Assembly (NCBI GenBank): GCA_903933995.1
Contig: CAIZMD010000164.1
Span: 1 to 10,838, forward strand
Reading direction: 5' to 3'
Length of the DNA stretch: 10,838 nucleotides
Source of the DNA: an uncultured Bacteroidota bacterium
GTDB taxonomy: Bacteria > Bacteroidota > Bacteroidia > Chitinophagales > Chitinophagaceae
Shown here: piece by piece, positions 1 to 6,947 of the stretch
Layout: each line of letters opens with the position of its first letter
Numbering within the stretch: the stretch's first letter is position 1
Notes under the pieces: model-generated
The model's database searches: none
The model's input: the letters and a program-made list of their open reading frames with translations, nothing else
Told to the model about the DNA's origin: nothing
Program-made: the position numbers and the translations under genes

Positions 1-449
1 TGGAACATGTTTTAGATCCATTTCTATGTGTGTCTGAAATTAATCGCGTTTTAAAACCCGGCGGTTTGGTATATGCAGAAACCCCATTCATGCAGCAGGT
101 TCATGGAGGCAAATTTGATTTTCATCGATTTACAGCTTTGGGACATAGGAGGCTGTTTAGGCATTTCAAAGAAGAAAAATCAGGCCTTGTAGCGGGTGCT
201 GGATCTATGATGGCCTGGTCTCTCTTGTATTTTATAACCAGCTTTTCACCTAATAAAAAAACAGATAAAGCTTTGAGTTATTTGGGAAGCTTTGCTAGTT
301 TTTGGCTCAAATATTTTGATTATTTGCTCAACCAAAATATAGGGAGTTTTGATGCCGCATGTGGGCTATTTTTTCTTGGAAAAAAAGAACCCAATTATCT
401 ACTAACTGACCAAGAACTTATTGCATCCTATAGAGGCAATAAGTCTTAA
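1..449 (+). CDS. SAM-dependent methyltransferase, C-terminal part (5' end outside window)
   Basis: The reading frame is open from the first bases (codons from position 3), so the true start lies upstream; an in-frame GTG at 30 is unlikely to be the start because the family motif begins before it. The visible part begins with EHVLDPF, followed by EINRVLKPGGLVYAETPF, which matches the post-motif III region of class I (Methyltransf_11-like) methyltransferases. HxxxFDFHRFT and a Gly-rich GAGSMMAW segment follow, and the protein ends with FDAACGLFFLGKKE, a tail I associate with methyltransferases found in polysaccharide clusters. The SAM-binding GxGxG motif would be in the missing half. The acceptor cannot be read from sequence; methylation of a sugar or of a glycan end is an inference from the neighbouring glycosyltransferases. 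The gene ends 13 bases before the GT2 gene. Confidence 0.82.
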   Translation, partial: EHVLDPFLCVSEINRVLKPGGLVYAETPFMQQVHGGKFDFHRFTALGHRRLFRHFKEEKSGLVAGAGSMMAWSLLYFITSFSPNKKTDKALSYLGSFASFWLKYFDYLLNQNIGSFDAACGLFFLGKKEPNYLLTDQELIASYRGNKS

Positions 450-462
450 ACTATATTATTTT

Positions 463-1389
463 ATGCAACCAACTGTTGCCATCATACTGGTAAACTGGAA
501 TAGTTTTGAGGTCACAAACGACTGTATTGTATCGTTAAAGTCCATTGACTATGTTTCGCATACTATTGTTGTTGTTGATAATGGATCTGTAGATGGTTCG
601 GGAGATAGGCTTTTGCAATTGCATCCAGAGATTGTCTTAATTAAGTCAGCCACCAATCAAGGATTTACAGGTGGCAATAATTTGGGATTTGAGTATTCCT
701 TGAACCAAGGATATGACTATTCCATGATGCTAAATAATGACACATTTGTAGAACCCGATTTTTTAAGTGTGCTTATTAATTATATGGAAAACCAACCCAG
801 TGTTGGTATTATACAACCAAGGATTCAATTTAATCATAACAGGTCTGTACTCTGGAATGGCGGTTCTTATTATAGTAAATGGTTTGGGTTTTTATATACA
901 AAGGGTTTTAATAAGCTACCTGATGCGTCTCATTTACAAATTAAAGAAGTGGATTGGGTCACTGGTTGTGCTTTTTTAACCCGTAATGCCATTTTGCGTA
1001 AGACGGGTTTGCTTGCTCAGAATATGTTTATTTATAGTGAAGATGTAGACCTTTCATTTAGGATAAAAGCTTTGGGTTTTAAATTGGTGTATCATCCTGA
1101 TGCGGTCATTTACCATATAGCAGGAATGTCAAATAAAAGCAAAACCAAGGGAAAAGAAGGTTTTGTGAACCCAATAGTGCATTATTTGAACCAAAGAAAT
1201 AGAATCTGGATCTTGAAAAAGTATACAAATTGGTTCCATGCACCCACTGTGATCCTATCCAATATTTTTTACATTTCCCTCATTTTAGGGTATTTTGCGG
1301 CTCGTAGAAGATTTACAAAGATTAAAACAGTTGTAAGAGCCGTTCAAGATGGATTAAAAGGCTCTATTATCAACGACCCAATTGTATGA
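463..1389 (+). CDS. Glycosyltransferase family 2 (rhamnosyltransferase-like, COG1216 type)
   Basis: This 308-residue protein is a GT-A fold glycosyltransferase that should move a sugar from a nucleotide donor onto a growing lipid-linked glycan at the inner face of the cytoplasmic membrane. It opens with the beta strand VAIILVNWNS (residues 5-14), then VVVDNGSVDGS (36-46), NQGFTGGNN (65-73) and the metal/donor motif MLNNDT (89-94). WVTGCAFLTR (165-174) and the catalytic-base region YSEDVDLSFR (191-200) follow. A hydrophobic stretch at about 262-280 may attach it to the membrane. The ATG at 463 is chosen because the conserved fold starts at once; an in-frame TTG at 421 would add 14 unconserved residues and overlap the methyltransferase. 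The end overlaps the next gene by four bases (ATGA). Donor sugar is unknown; similarity to rhamnosyltransferases is of family level only. Confidence 0.88.
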   Translation: MQPTVAIILVNWNSFEVTNDCIVSLKSIDYVSHTIVVVDNGSVDGSGDRLLQLHPEIVLIKSATNQGFTGGNNLGFEYSLNQGYDYSMMLNNDTFVEPDFLSVLINYMENQPSVGIIQPRIQFNHNRSVLWNGGSYYSKWFGFLYTKGFNKLPDASHLQIKEVDWVTGCAFLTRNAILRKTGLLAQNMFIYSEDVDLSFRIKALGFKLVYHPDAVIYHIAGMSNKSKTKGKEGFVNPIVHYLNQRNRIWILKKYTNWFHAPTVILSNIFYISLILGYFAARRRFTKIKTVVRAVQDGLKGSIINDPIV

Positions 1390-2384
1390 AGAAAACGGTG
1401 CTCATTACAGGTGTTGCAGGAATGATTGGTTCTAGAATGGCCGAATGGATAGTCTCCAACCAAAAAGACTACCAAGTTGTAGGAATAGACAATTTAAGTG
1501 GTGGCTATATTGAAAACGTACCTGAGGGGATTCTTTTTATTCAAGCAGATGTAGCAACCGAAAACTTGGATCAAATCTTTCAAGAACACCAGATTTACTA
1601 TGTTTTGCATTTTGCCGCTTATGCCGCAGAGGGCTTAAGCCCCTTTATCAGAAAATTCAACTACACCAATAACCTTGTTGCAACAGCCAATATTGTTAAT
1701 GCATGTATTAAATATCAAGTAAAGAGATTGGTATTTACTTCTAGTATGGCTGTTTACGGACATAGCCCGGCTCCATTTAGGGAAATAGCTGTTCCTCAAC
1801 CTGCAGACCCATATGGTGTAGCCAAATATGCTTGTGAGATGGACATTCAAATTGCGGGTGAGCAACATGGATTAGACTGGTGCATTTTAAGACCTCACAA
1901 TGTATATGGCCAGAACCAAAACATTTGGGATAAATACAGAAATGTTTTAGGCATTTGGATGTACCAACACATCAATCAACAGGCATTTTCCATATTTGGA
2001 GACGGAAGTCAGAAAAGGGCTTTTAGTTATTTAGAGGACTGTTTGGAACCACTATGGAATGCTACTGTATTGCCTGCTGCTTCAAAACAAATTATTAATA
2101 TTGGAAGCGATACTGAAATATCTGTTTTAACCGCAGCCCAAACTTTAAAAGAAGTGATTGGTGCTGATGCACAAATTCAATTTCTGGAACAGCGTCATGA
2201 AGTACAAAACGCCTATTCCACGCATGAAAAAGCTATTGCTATTTTAGGCTATAAAGACAGTACCAGTTTAAAAGAGGGCTTAACCGCCATGTGGGAGTGG
2301 GCCAAAAAACAGCCGAAAAGAAAAAGGATGGAATGGGATGCCTATGAAATAGATAATGGCATGTATGAGTCCTGGAAAAAATAA
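1386..2384 (+). CDS. NAD-dependent epimerase/dehydratase (extended SDR, GalE-like)
   Basis: This 332-residue extended short-chain dehydrogenase/reductase probably makes or alters a nucleotide sugar in the cytoplasm. The Rossmann motif TGVAGMIGS (residues 8-16, GxxGxxG) is followed by an acidic residue at the end of strand 2 (GIDN, D35), which favours NAD over NADP. FTSSMAVYG (117-125) carries the catalytic Ser, and DPYGVAK (141-147) supplies the Tyr143/Lys147 pair. RPHNVYG (169-175) and GDGSQKRAFSYLED (205-218) are typical of the sugar-nucleotide substrate half. Length is normal for UDP-hexose 4-epimerases and their relatives. Whether it is an epimerase, a dehydratase or a decarboxylase cannot be told from these motifs. 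The start overlaps the GT2 stop (ATGA), and its TAA shares one base with the next ATG, pointing to one co-translated unit. Confidence 0.87.
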   Translation: MKKTVLITGVAGMIGSRMAEWIVSNQKDYQVVGIDNLSGGYIENVPEGILFIQADVATENLDQIFQEHQIYYVLHFAAYAAEGLSPFIRKFNYTNNLVATANIVNACIKYQVKRLVFTSSMAVYGHSPAPFREIAVPQPADPYGVAKYACEMDIQIAGEQHGLDWCILRPHNVYGQNQNIWDKYRNVLGIWMYQHINQQAFSIFGDGSQKRAFSYLEDCLEPLWNATVLPAASKQIINIGSDTEISVLTAAQTLKEVIGADAQIQFLEQRHEVQNAYSTHEKAIAILGYKDSTSLKEGLTAMWEWAKKQPKRKRMEWDAYEIDNGMYESWKK

Positions 2385-2641
2385 TGTTTGTATTTCTATT
2401 TATATATATTGTAGTTTTTCTTGTTGCTGTATTTAAAATACGCAATGGGAAAATTGATGGGATATTGATTTTTATCATTTTTGGTCTCCCTATTTATATT
2501 ACTGCTTTATCTGTTACCACATTATATAACCTAAAAGCTTGGGTTCCCTATCTACAATCATTTAAAGAGATTGTTATCTTAATCACGTTGGTTTCTGTTT
2601 TACTTTCTATTAAAAAAAAAACCAAGGCTTTATCCCATTGA
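2384..2641 (+). CDS. N-terminal fragment of the O-antigen ligase/polymerase-like protein
   Basis: This 85-residue frame begins at an ATG that shares one base with the preceding stop codon (TAATG), so its start is well placed for coupled translation. It has three hydrophobic segments, at about residues 2-18, 27-45 and 63-76, consistent with the first membrane spans of a multi-pass protein. The last residues (IKKKTKALSH) are read after the A10 run and are probably out of the original frame. On its own it is too short for any known ligase or polymerase activity. If the frame is really broken in the cell, this would be a non-functional membrane peptide. Confidence 0.6.
   Translation: MFVFLFIYIVVFLVAVFKIRNGKIDGILIFIIFGLPIYITALSVTTLYNLKAWVPYLQSFKEIVILITLVSVLLSIKKKTKALSH
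2612..2621 (+). repeat. A10 homopolymer at the frameshift point
   Basis: Ten consecutive A residues lie between TTCTATT and CCAAGG. With nine A the codons read ATT AAA AAA AAA CCA AGG and continue into the membrane segment that follows; with ten the frame meets TGA at 2639. This is the longest homopolymer I saw in the window; others reach seven or eight. Runs of this length are known hot spots for replication slippage, RNA polymerase slippage and sequencing error. Confidence 0.9.
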
Positions 2642-2687
2642 CTGGTTATACATTGCATACTTAGGGTATATTCTATTATATGTTGTA

Positions 2688-3812
2688 TTGCCATTGGGTG
2701 AGTATGGTTTTAAAGACAAACTTATTGCCCTAAAAAGCGTTTCCTTTTTTACGTTTATTTATTTTACTGGACGTTTTTTTGATTTATCAAAAATCAATCT
2801 TTCAAAAAGCTTTAATTATATGTGTCTGATTGCTATTCCAGCAGCAGTCATAGTATTAGTTGAGGCCGTTAGCTATACCCATTTTCAAACCTTTACTGGT
2901 TATGCTGATTATATGTTCTACTTTTTTAACCAAGAACCATCGGGGCATCACGGATTAAATTGGACATTTGAAGCAGAAAATGATGGCCCAAAAAGATTCG
3001 CCAGTTTTTTTGCTAACCCATTAGATCATGCAGCAGGAACATTAGTAAGTATCTCAGCCATACTTGCACTAATTACAACCAATACCCAAAAGCTGAAACT
3101 GAATCAGTTTCTGATTGTAGCTTTTGTTTGTTCCCTTTGCTCAATCGTATTTGCCTTATCAAGGGCATCGTTTGCAAGCTATTTATTCATCATTTTTGTT
3201 TACGCTTTCATTACAAAAAGGAAAAAATGGCTCAGCTATTTCTATTTGCTGATGTTCTTAGCCGCTGTATTTGTTTTTAGTTTCTTGAGCGGAGACCTCT
3301 ATCAATTCATTATTGGAACATTAAATTTTAGCAATTCCTCTAGTACTTACCACTTAATTCAATGGGCAGAAGGTATTGAAGCTATCATTTCCAACCCATT
3401 AGGCCATGGTCTTGGTTCTTCTGGTAGAATTTCAGCACTCTTAGGAAGTAATATTGGCGGCGAAAATCAATTAATCATTATTGCTGTTCAAGCTGGGATA
3501 ATAGCACTTGGATTGTATGTTGCTATTTATGTTTCAATGATCAGAATATCTTTAAAAATGGTATTGGAACGTAAGGGTAGGGTCCGAAAAATTGCCTTAT
3601 TCATTTTACTACTCAAATTGGGTATGATTATTCCTTTTTTAACAGCAGAAGCTGAGTCCTATATTTACATTGGATATATCACTTCCTTCTTTTCAGGAAT
3701 AATGATCAATTTAAAATACAATTCAGATGGTGATAGGGGTAGACATACGAGACCTGAAATTGGCCAAAACGGGACAGAAGACCACGCTGGAGGAACTCTG
3801 CAAACAGTTTAG
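2688..3812 (+). CDS. C-terminal fragment of the O-antigen ligase/polymerase-like protein
   Basis: This 374-residue frame holds most of the conserved part. Motifs by residue from the TTG at 2688 are RFASFFANPLDHA (103-115), ALSRASFASYLF (156-167), NPLGHGLGSSG (236-246) and GENQLI (258-263), with hydrophobic spans between and after them. The TTG is not convincing as a start: the same frame stays open and clearly coding back to the A-run at 2612-2621, and the first in-frame ATG lies inside a membrane segment. The frame runs 86 bases into the next gene, so its last 28 residues are polar and probably not part of the conserved protein. A separate functional product from this frame is unlikely without slippage or restoration of frame. 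Confidence 0.6.
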   Translation: MPLGEYGFKDKLIALKSVSFFTFIYFTGRFFDLSKINLSKSFNYMCLIAIPAAVIVLVEAVSYTHFQTFTGYADYMFYFFNQEPSGHHGLNWTFEAENDGPKRFASFFANPLDHAAGTLVSISAILALITTNTQKLKLNQFLIVAFVCSLCSIVFALSRASFASYLFIIFVYAFITKRKKWLSYFYLLMFLAAVFVFSFLSGDLYQFIIGTLNFSNSSSTYHLIQWAEGIEAIISNPLGHGLGSSGRISALLGSNIGGENQLIIIAVQAGIIALGLYVAIYVSMIRISLKMVLERKGRVRKIALFILLLKLGMIIPFLTAEAESYIYIGYITSFFSGIMINLKYNSDGDRGRHTRPEIGQNGTEDHAGGTLQTV

Positions 3813-4836
3813 ACTAATAGAGGGCGAACAATATCAATTTGTATTTTTTGATTCCTCATTAGCTGTTTATACGGGTAGGAATAAATTCATGCTAATCATA
3901 GAGCATATTCGGCAGCAACTATGGAAGCAGGTAGTCTTACCATGGAAAGCTTGGAAAAACCATTGCGATATTGTTTATTGCAACGATTATTTTGCCCCTT
4001 TTTTTCATTTCAATTATAAAACGGTTCAGGTATTTCATGACGCTTTGTTTTACGAATATCCTCAATACTGTAATGCCATTTGGTTACAATTATTTAAAGG
4101 AATTGCTGTTCCTGCAGCAAGAAAGTCTGCCTTTATCATTACCCCAACCAACTATGCCAGAGAAAGGGTCCATTTTTTTACCAAAATACCTTTAGAAAGA
4201 ATTATAGCTATTTATCAAGGGCCCAAGACCTTGGAGACTACCAACACGGAAATTCCTAGTTGGCTACCTACACAAAAAAGCATTCCCTATTTGTTACATG
4301 TAGGTGTTTTAGAAAAAAGAAAAAACATACCAAATCTATTACACGCTTTTAAAAAATTAAAAGATGCAGGATACCCGCATCAATTGGTGTTAATTGGCAA
4401 AGGAAATGGGAAAATCAATTCTGATGATTCAAAGGAAATTCAAAAAACGATTGAGCAATTAGCATTGCAAGATGAAATTATCATGCCAGGTTATCTTTCA
4501 GATGAGTTACTGAGTGTAGTTTATCAAAACGCAAGCCTCTATGTTTTTCCATCTATTAATGAAGGTTTTGGCATACCTATTTTAGAAGCTTTTCAATTTA
4601 ATCTTCCAGTGATTGTTGCCAATAATACTTGTTTACCAGAGGTAGGAGTAGATGCAGTTATTTCATTTGATCCATTTAAACCTGAAGACATTTATCAAAA
4701 AATGGCCCTTGTATTAAGTGACAAAAAATTACAAGCATCTATGAAACAAAAAGGGAAGGAGCGTTTAAACCATTTTTCTTGGCATAAAACAGCAACGGAA
4801 TTATTGGCTGTTTTTGAAAAAGCGGTACAAAAATGA
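3727..4836 (+). CDS. Glycosyltransferase family 4
   Basis: This 369-residue GT-B fold retaining glycosyltransferase should act in the cytoplasm on a lipid-linked acceptor. The N-terminal strand IGVDIRDLKLAKTG (residues 3-16) is typical of GT4 enzymes whose first domain begins with a G(V/I)DIR segment. FHDALFYEYP (103-112) lies in the acceptor domain. The C-terminal donor domain has HVGVLEKRKNIPNLLHAF (191-208), with Arg198/Lys199 in the usual phosphate-binding position. The E-x7-E motif is EGFGIPILE (Glu279 and Glu287), followed by PVIVANNTCLPEV. Length is normal. The ATG at 3727 is supported because the family pattern begins at once, but it lies 86 bases inside the end of the preceding frame, an odd overlap. 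The 3' end overlaps the next GT4 gene by four bases (ATGA). Donor sugar is unknown. Confidence 0.9.
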   Translation: MVIGVDIRDLKLAKTGQKTTLEELCKQFRLIEGEQYQFVFFDSSLAVYTGRNKFMLIIEHIRQQLWKQVVLPWKAWKNHCDIVYCNDYFAPFFHFNYKTVQVFHDALFYEYPQYCNAIWLQLFKGIAVPAARKSAFIITPTNYARERVHFFTKIPLERIIAIYQGPKTLETTNTEIPSWLPTQKSIPYLLHVGVLEKRKNIPNLLHAFKKLKDAGYPHQLVLIGKGNGKINSDDSKEIQKTIEQLALQDEIIMPGYLSDELLSVVYQNASLYVFPSINEGFGIPILEAFQFNLPVIVANNTCLPEVGVDAVISFDPFKPEDIYQKMALVLSDKKLQASMKQKGKERLNHFSWHKTATELLAVFEKAVQK

Positions 4837-5942
4837 AAACCCAATTAAAAAGTTCCTCCAAAAGAATGTTGATCTTGGGTCAAACACCTCCCCCATTTGG
4901 TGGACAGGCAATTAATATTCAAAAGATGATAGATGTGCTGGATAAAAACCAGTTCCAATTCAAACATATTCGATTAGATTTTAGTGAAGAATTGAATGAT
5001 ATGGGATCATTCAACTTTAAGAAAGCCTTTAAACTGATCAAGATCTTTTGGAAAATTGTTTGGGAAATGATGGCATATCAACCTCATTATATTTATTATC
5101 CACCTGCAGGACCAACACGCAATGCTGTCTATAGAGATTTAGTGTTGCTATTCCCTATCAAAATTTTTGGATTCAAACGCATTTTCCATTTTCATGCAGG
5201 AGGAATAGCCACCATATATCCACAATTAAATCAATGGGCAAAATGGCTATTCCGTTATGTCTATTTTAATGCTGAAAAAGCTATCTGTTTAAGCAAGGCA
5301 GGAACTATTGATGCCCATTTTCTAAAAATAGATTCTATTAGTATTATCGCTTCTGGAGTAGCGCCATTTACAACAACAAGCCTTTCTAATGACCAAAAGA
5401 GATTCTTTGTCTTATTTGCAGGCTTGTGTAGTCAGTCTAAGGGTATACTTGATTTTATTGCTGTGATTCGTCAGTCAAGACAATTAAACAAACAAATTAA
5501 AGGAAGGGTTATTGGCAAGCCATCCTCCTCTTTAGAGGCCAATGCTTTATTGGAAGCAGAAAAAGAAGGGATTTTGGAATATCTTGGAGTAGTAACTGGC
5601 AAAGAGAAAGAAGCTGTATTCTTGTCTTCTTCTGCCTTTCTTTTTCCAACCGTTTTTGAATCAGAAAATTTTCCAACTGTAATTGTAGAAGCATTTGCAG
5701 CAGCAGTTCCTGTCATTTCCACCAATTGGAGGGGAATACCAGATCTGGTGGTGCATGAACAAAACGGCTTTTTACATGAACCACATGATATTGAAGCAAT
5801 GGCAAATAGTCTGGTAAGACTAGCCAATGATCAAATTTTATATGATAGACTTTCTACCAATGCCAAAAACCATTTTGATGCTAACTATACGATGGGTACA
5901 TTTGAAGCCTCAATAGTGGCGTACTTTAATCAGCTTGAATGA
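4833..5942 (+). CDS. Glycosyltransferase family 4 (second copy type)
   Basis: This second 369-residue GT-B enzyme is distinct in sequence from its neighbour. MLILGQTPPPFGGQAINIQ (residues 12-30) forms the N-terminal Gly-rich loop. HFHAGG (119-124) lies in the first domain, and LFAGLCSQSKGILDFI (194-209) begins the donor domain. The E-x7-E motif is ENFPTVIVE (Glu278 and Glu286), followed by AAVPVISTNWRGIPDLV and NGFLHEPHD, the typical nucleotide-sugar binding end. The position normally held by Arg-Lys in the donor loop reads SKG, so only the Lys is evident. Two starts are possible: ATG 4833, which overlaps the previous stop as ATGA, and ATG 4866, just before the conserved strand. I prefer 4833 for the coupling. 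It ends in another ATGA overlap with the next gene. It likely adds one sugar to the repeat unit; specificity is unknown. Confidence 0.9.
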   Translation: MKTQLKSSSKRMLILGQTPPPFGGQAINIQKMIDVLDKNQFQFKHIRLDFSEELNDMGSFNFKKAFKLIKIFWKIVWEMMAYQPHYIYYPPAGPTRNAVYRDLVLLFPIKIFGFKRIFHFHAGGIATIYPQLNQWAKWLFRYVYFNAEKAICLSKAGTIDAHFLKIDSISIIASGVAPFTTTSLSNDQKRFFVLFAGLCSQSKGILDFIAVIRQSRQLNKQIKGRVIGKPSSSLEANALLEAEKEGILEYLGVVTGKEKEAVFLSSSAFLFPTVFESENFPTVIVEAFAAAVPVISTNWRGIPDLVVHEQNGFLHEPHDIEAMANSLVRLANDQILYDRLSTNAKNHFDANYTMGTFEASIVAYFNQLE

Positions 5943-6943
5943 CTCGTTTTTTAATTACAGGAGGTAATGGATTTATTGGAACCAATTTGGTTCAATCACT
6001 CAGGCAATATGTTCAAGCCCCCTATTCCCTTTCTATTCTTGACCTTGATAGCCCAAAAATTGAACTAGCTGAAAATGAGACCTGGTTTTCAGTAGACCTT
6101 TTAGATACAAGTTCCGTATCAGCAATCTTTGAAAAAGTAACACCTGAAATAGTTATTCACTTAGCAGCGCTAACTAGCACTGAACCTGAATATGTATTGG
6201 AGGATTACAGTGTTAATACTAAAGGTTCTGAAATCATTTTTGACCATTGTGAAAAACATGGGATTCATTTTTTGGTGCATACTTCTACCCAGTTTGTTAA
6301 TCAAGCACCAGGCTTCCCTAGTTCAGACTTTGATTATGCCCCACATACTATTTATGGGGAATCAAAAGTTATTTCAGAACAAAGCTTAGTAAATAGCAAT
6401 TACCATTTTAATTGGTGTATTATCAGACCAACCAATATTTGGGGGCCATGGCATTTAAGATATCCCTATGAATTTTGGAAGGTATTAAGAGATGGAAAAT
6501 ATTTTCATCCTGGCAGTAAGTCCGTAATTAGGTCTTATGGCTATGTGGGAAATATTTGCTGGCAGATCATGGAATTAATTAAACGCAGAAATGAGCCCGT
6601 TATCAAAAAAAATGTGTTCTATGTAGGTGATGCACCTATGAATATGTACCAATGGGCAAATGCTTTTTCTGTAGCCATTACCAAGAAAAACGTGCGGGTT
6701 GTTCCTGGTGTATTTGTTTATTTGCTGGCTTTACTAGGGACAGTTTTAAGAACTATAAAAATAAAATTTCCGATTACGTTATCAAGGTACAAAAGCATGA
6801 CAACGGATAATCCAGCACCCATGGATAAAACATTAAACGTACTTGGCAAAGCACCCCATAGTCTTGAGGAAGGTGTTCAAATTACAGTTGATTGGTTAAT
6901 TCCTTTTTGGGATAATCTAACAAAGCAATCCAATAAATTATAA
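5939..6943 (+). CDS. NAD-dependent epimerase/dehydratase (extended SDR), second in the operon
   Basis: This 334-residue protein has the Rossmann motif ITGGNGFIG (residues 6-14), an acidic end of strand 2 (LDLD, 34-37), VIHLAALTST (72-81), the catalytic segment HTSTQF (114-119) and TIYGESK (137-143) with Tyr139 and Lys143. IIRPTNIWGP (161-170) matches the substrate-side loop. The C-terminal part has a hydrophobic stretch at about 257-271 (VFVYLLALLGTVLRT) and ends with LGKAPHSLEEGVQITVDWL, a layout seen in extended SDRs of the 3-beta-hydroxysteroid dehydrogenase/sugar epimerase group. It differs clearly from the SDR at 1386-2384, so the two probably catalyse different steps. A role in making the sugar used by the next enzyme (GT26) is possible but only inferred from position. 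The gene is separated from the next by four bases. Confidence 0.87.
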   Translation: MTRFLITGGNGFIGTNLVQSLRQYVQAPYSLSILDLDSPKIELAENETWFSVDLLDTSSVSAIFEKVTPEIVIHLAALTSTEPEYVLEDYSVNTKGSEIIFDHCEKHGIHFLVHTSTQFVNQAPGFPSSDFDYAPHTIYGESKVISEQSLVNSNYHFNWCIIRPTNIWGPWHLRYPYEFWKVLRDGKYFHPGSKSVIRSYGYVGNICWQIMELIKRRNEPVIKKNVFYVGDAPMNMYQWANAFSVAITKKNVRVVPGVFVYLLALLGTVLRTIKIKFPITLSRYKSMTTDNPAPMDKTLNVLGKAPHSLEEGVQITVDWLIPFWDNLTKQSNKL

Positions 6944-6947
6944 GGCA

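Larger units (their letters stand above)
2384..3812 (+). pseudogene. O-antigen ligase/polymerase-like (Wzy/WaaL) membrane protein gene, split by a frameshift at an A10 run
   Basis: Two open frames here form one gene. The first (2384-2641) stops at a TGA at 2639. The second frame is open from the A-run and, between 2622 and 2687, encodes PIDWLYIAYLGYILLYVV, a membrane segment leading straight into the conserved remainder. Removing one A from the run at 2612-2621 gives a continuous protein of about 475 residues (about 447 without a tail that overlaps the next gene). It would have many membrane spans, a RFASFFANPLDHA loop, an ALSRASFAS segment, a long loop with NPLGHGLGSSG, and a GENQLI motif. 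These are features of the O-antigen ligase/Wzy_C family, which polymerises or ligates lipid-linked glycans on the periplasmic side. The family call is by motif and topology; ligase and polymerase cannot be separated. The break may be a mutation, a sequencing error, or a reversible/slippage site. Confidence 0.82.

Noticed and set aside
30..32. GTG as start of the methyltransferase
   Set aside because: The conserved EHVLDPF segment is encoded upstream in the same frame, so the gene is cut by the window edge instead.
421..462. TTG at 421 as start of the GT2 gene
   Set aside because: It would add 14 residues without family match and overlap the methyltransferase; ATG 463 directly precedes the conserved first strand.
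2239..2478. Minus-strand frame of 79 codons across the SDR/polymerase junction
   Set aside because: It is antisense to two supported coding regions, and its product has no recognisable domain; more likely chance.
5471..5827. Open frame of 118 codons on the minus strand
   Set aside because: It lies wholly inside the well-supported GT4 gene, its product is Ser/Ala/Lys-rich without a recognisable motif, and no upstream signal is visible. It is a shadow frame.
6605..6612. A8 run in the second SDR as another slippage site
   Set aside because: The reading frame is intact across it and the family motifs continue on both sides; runs of this size are expected in AT-rich DNA.
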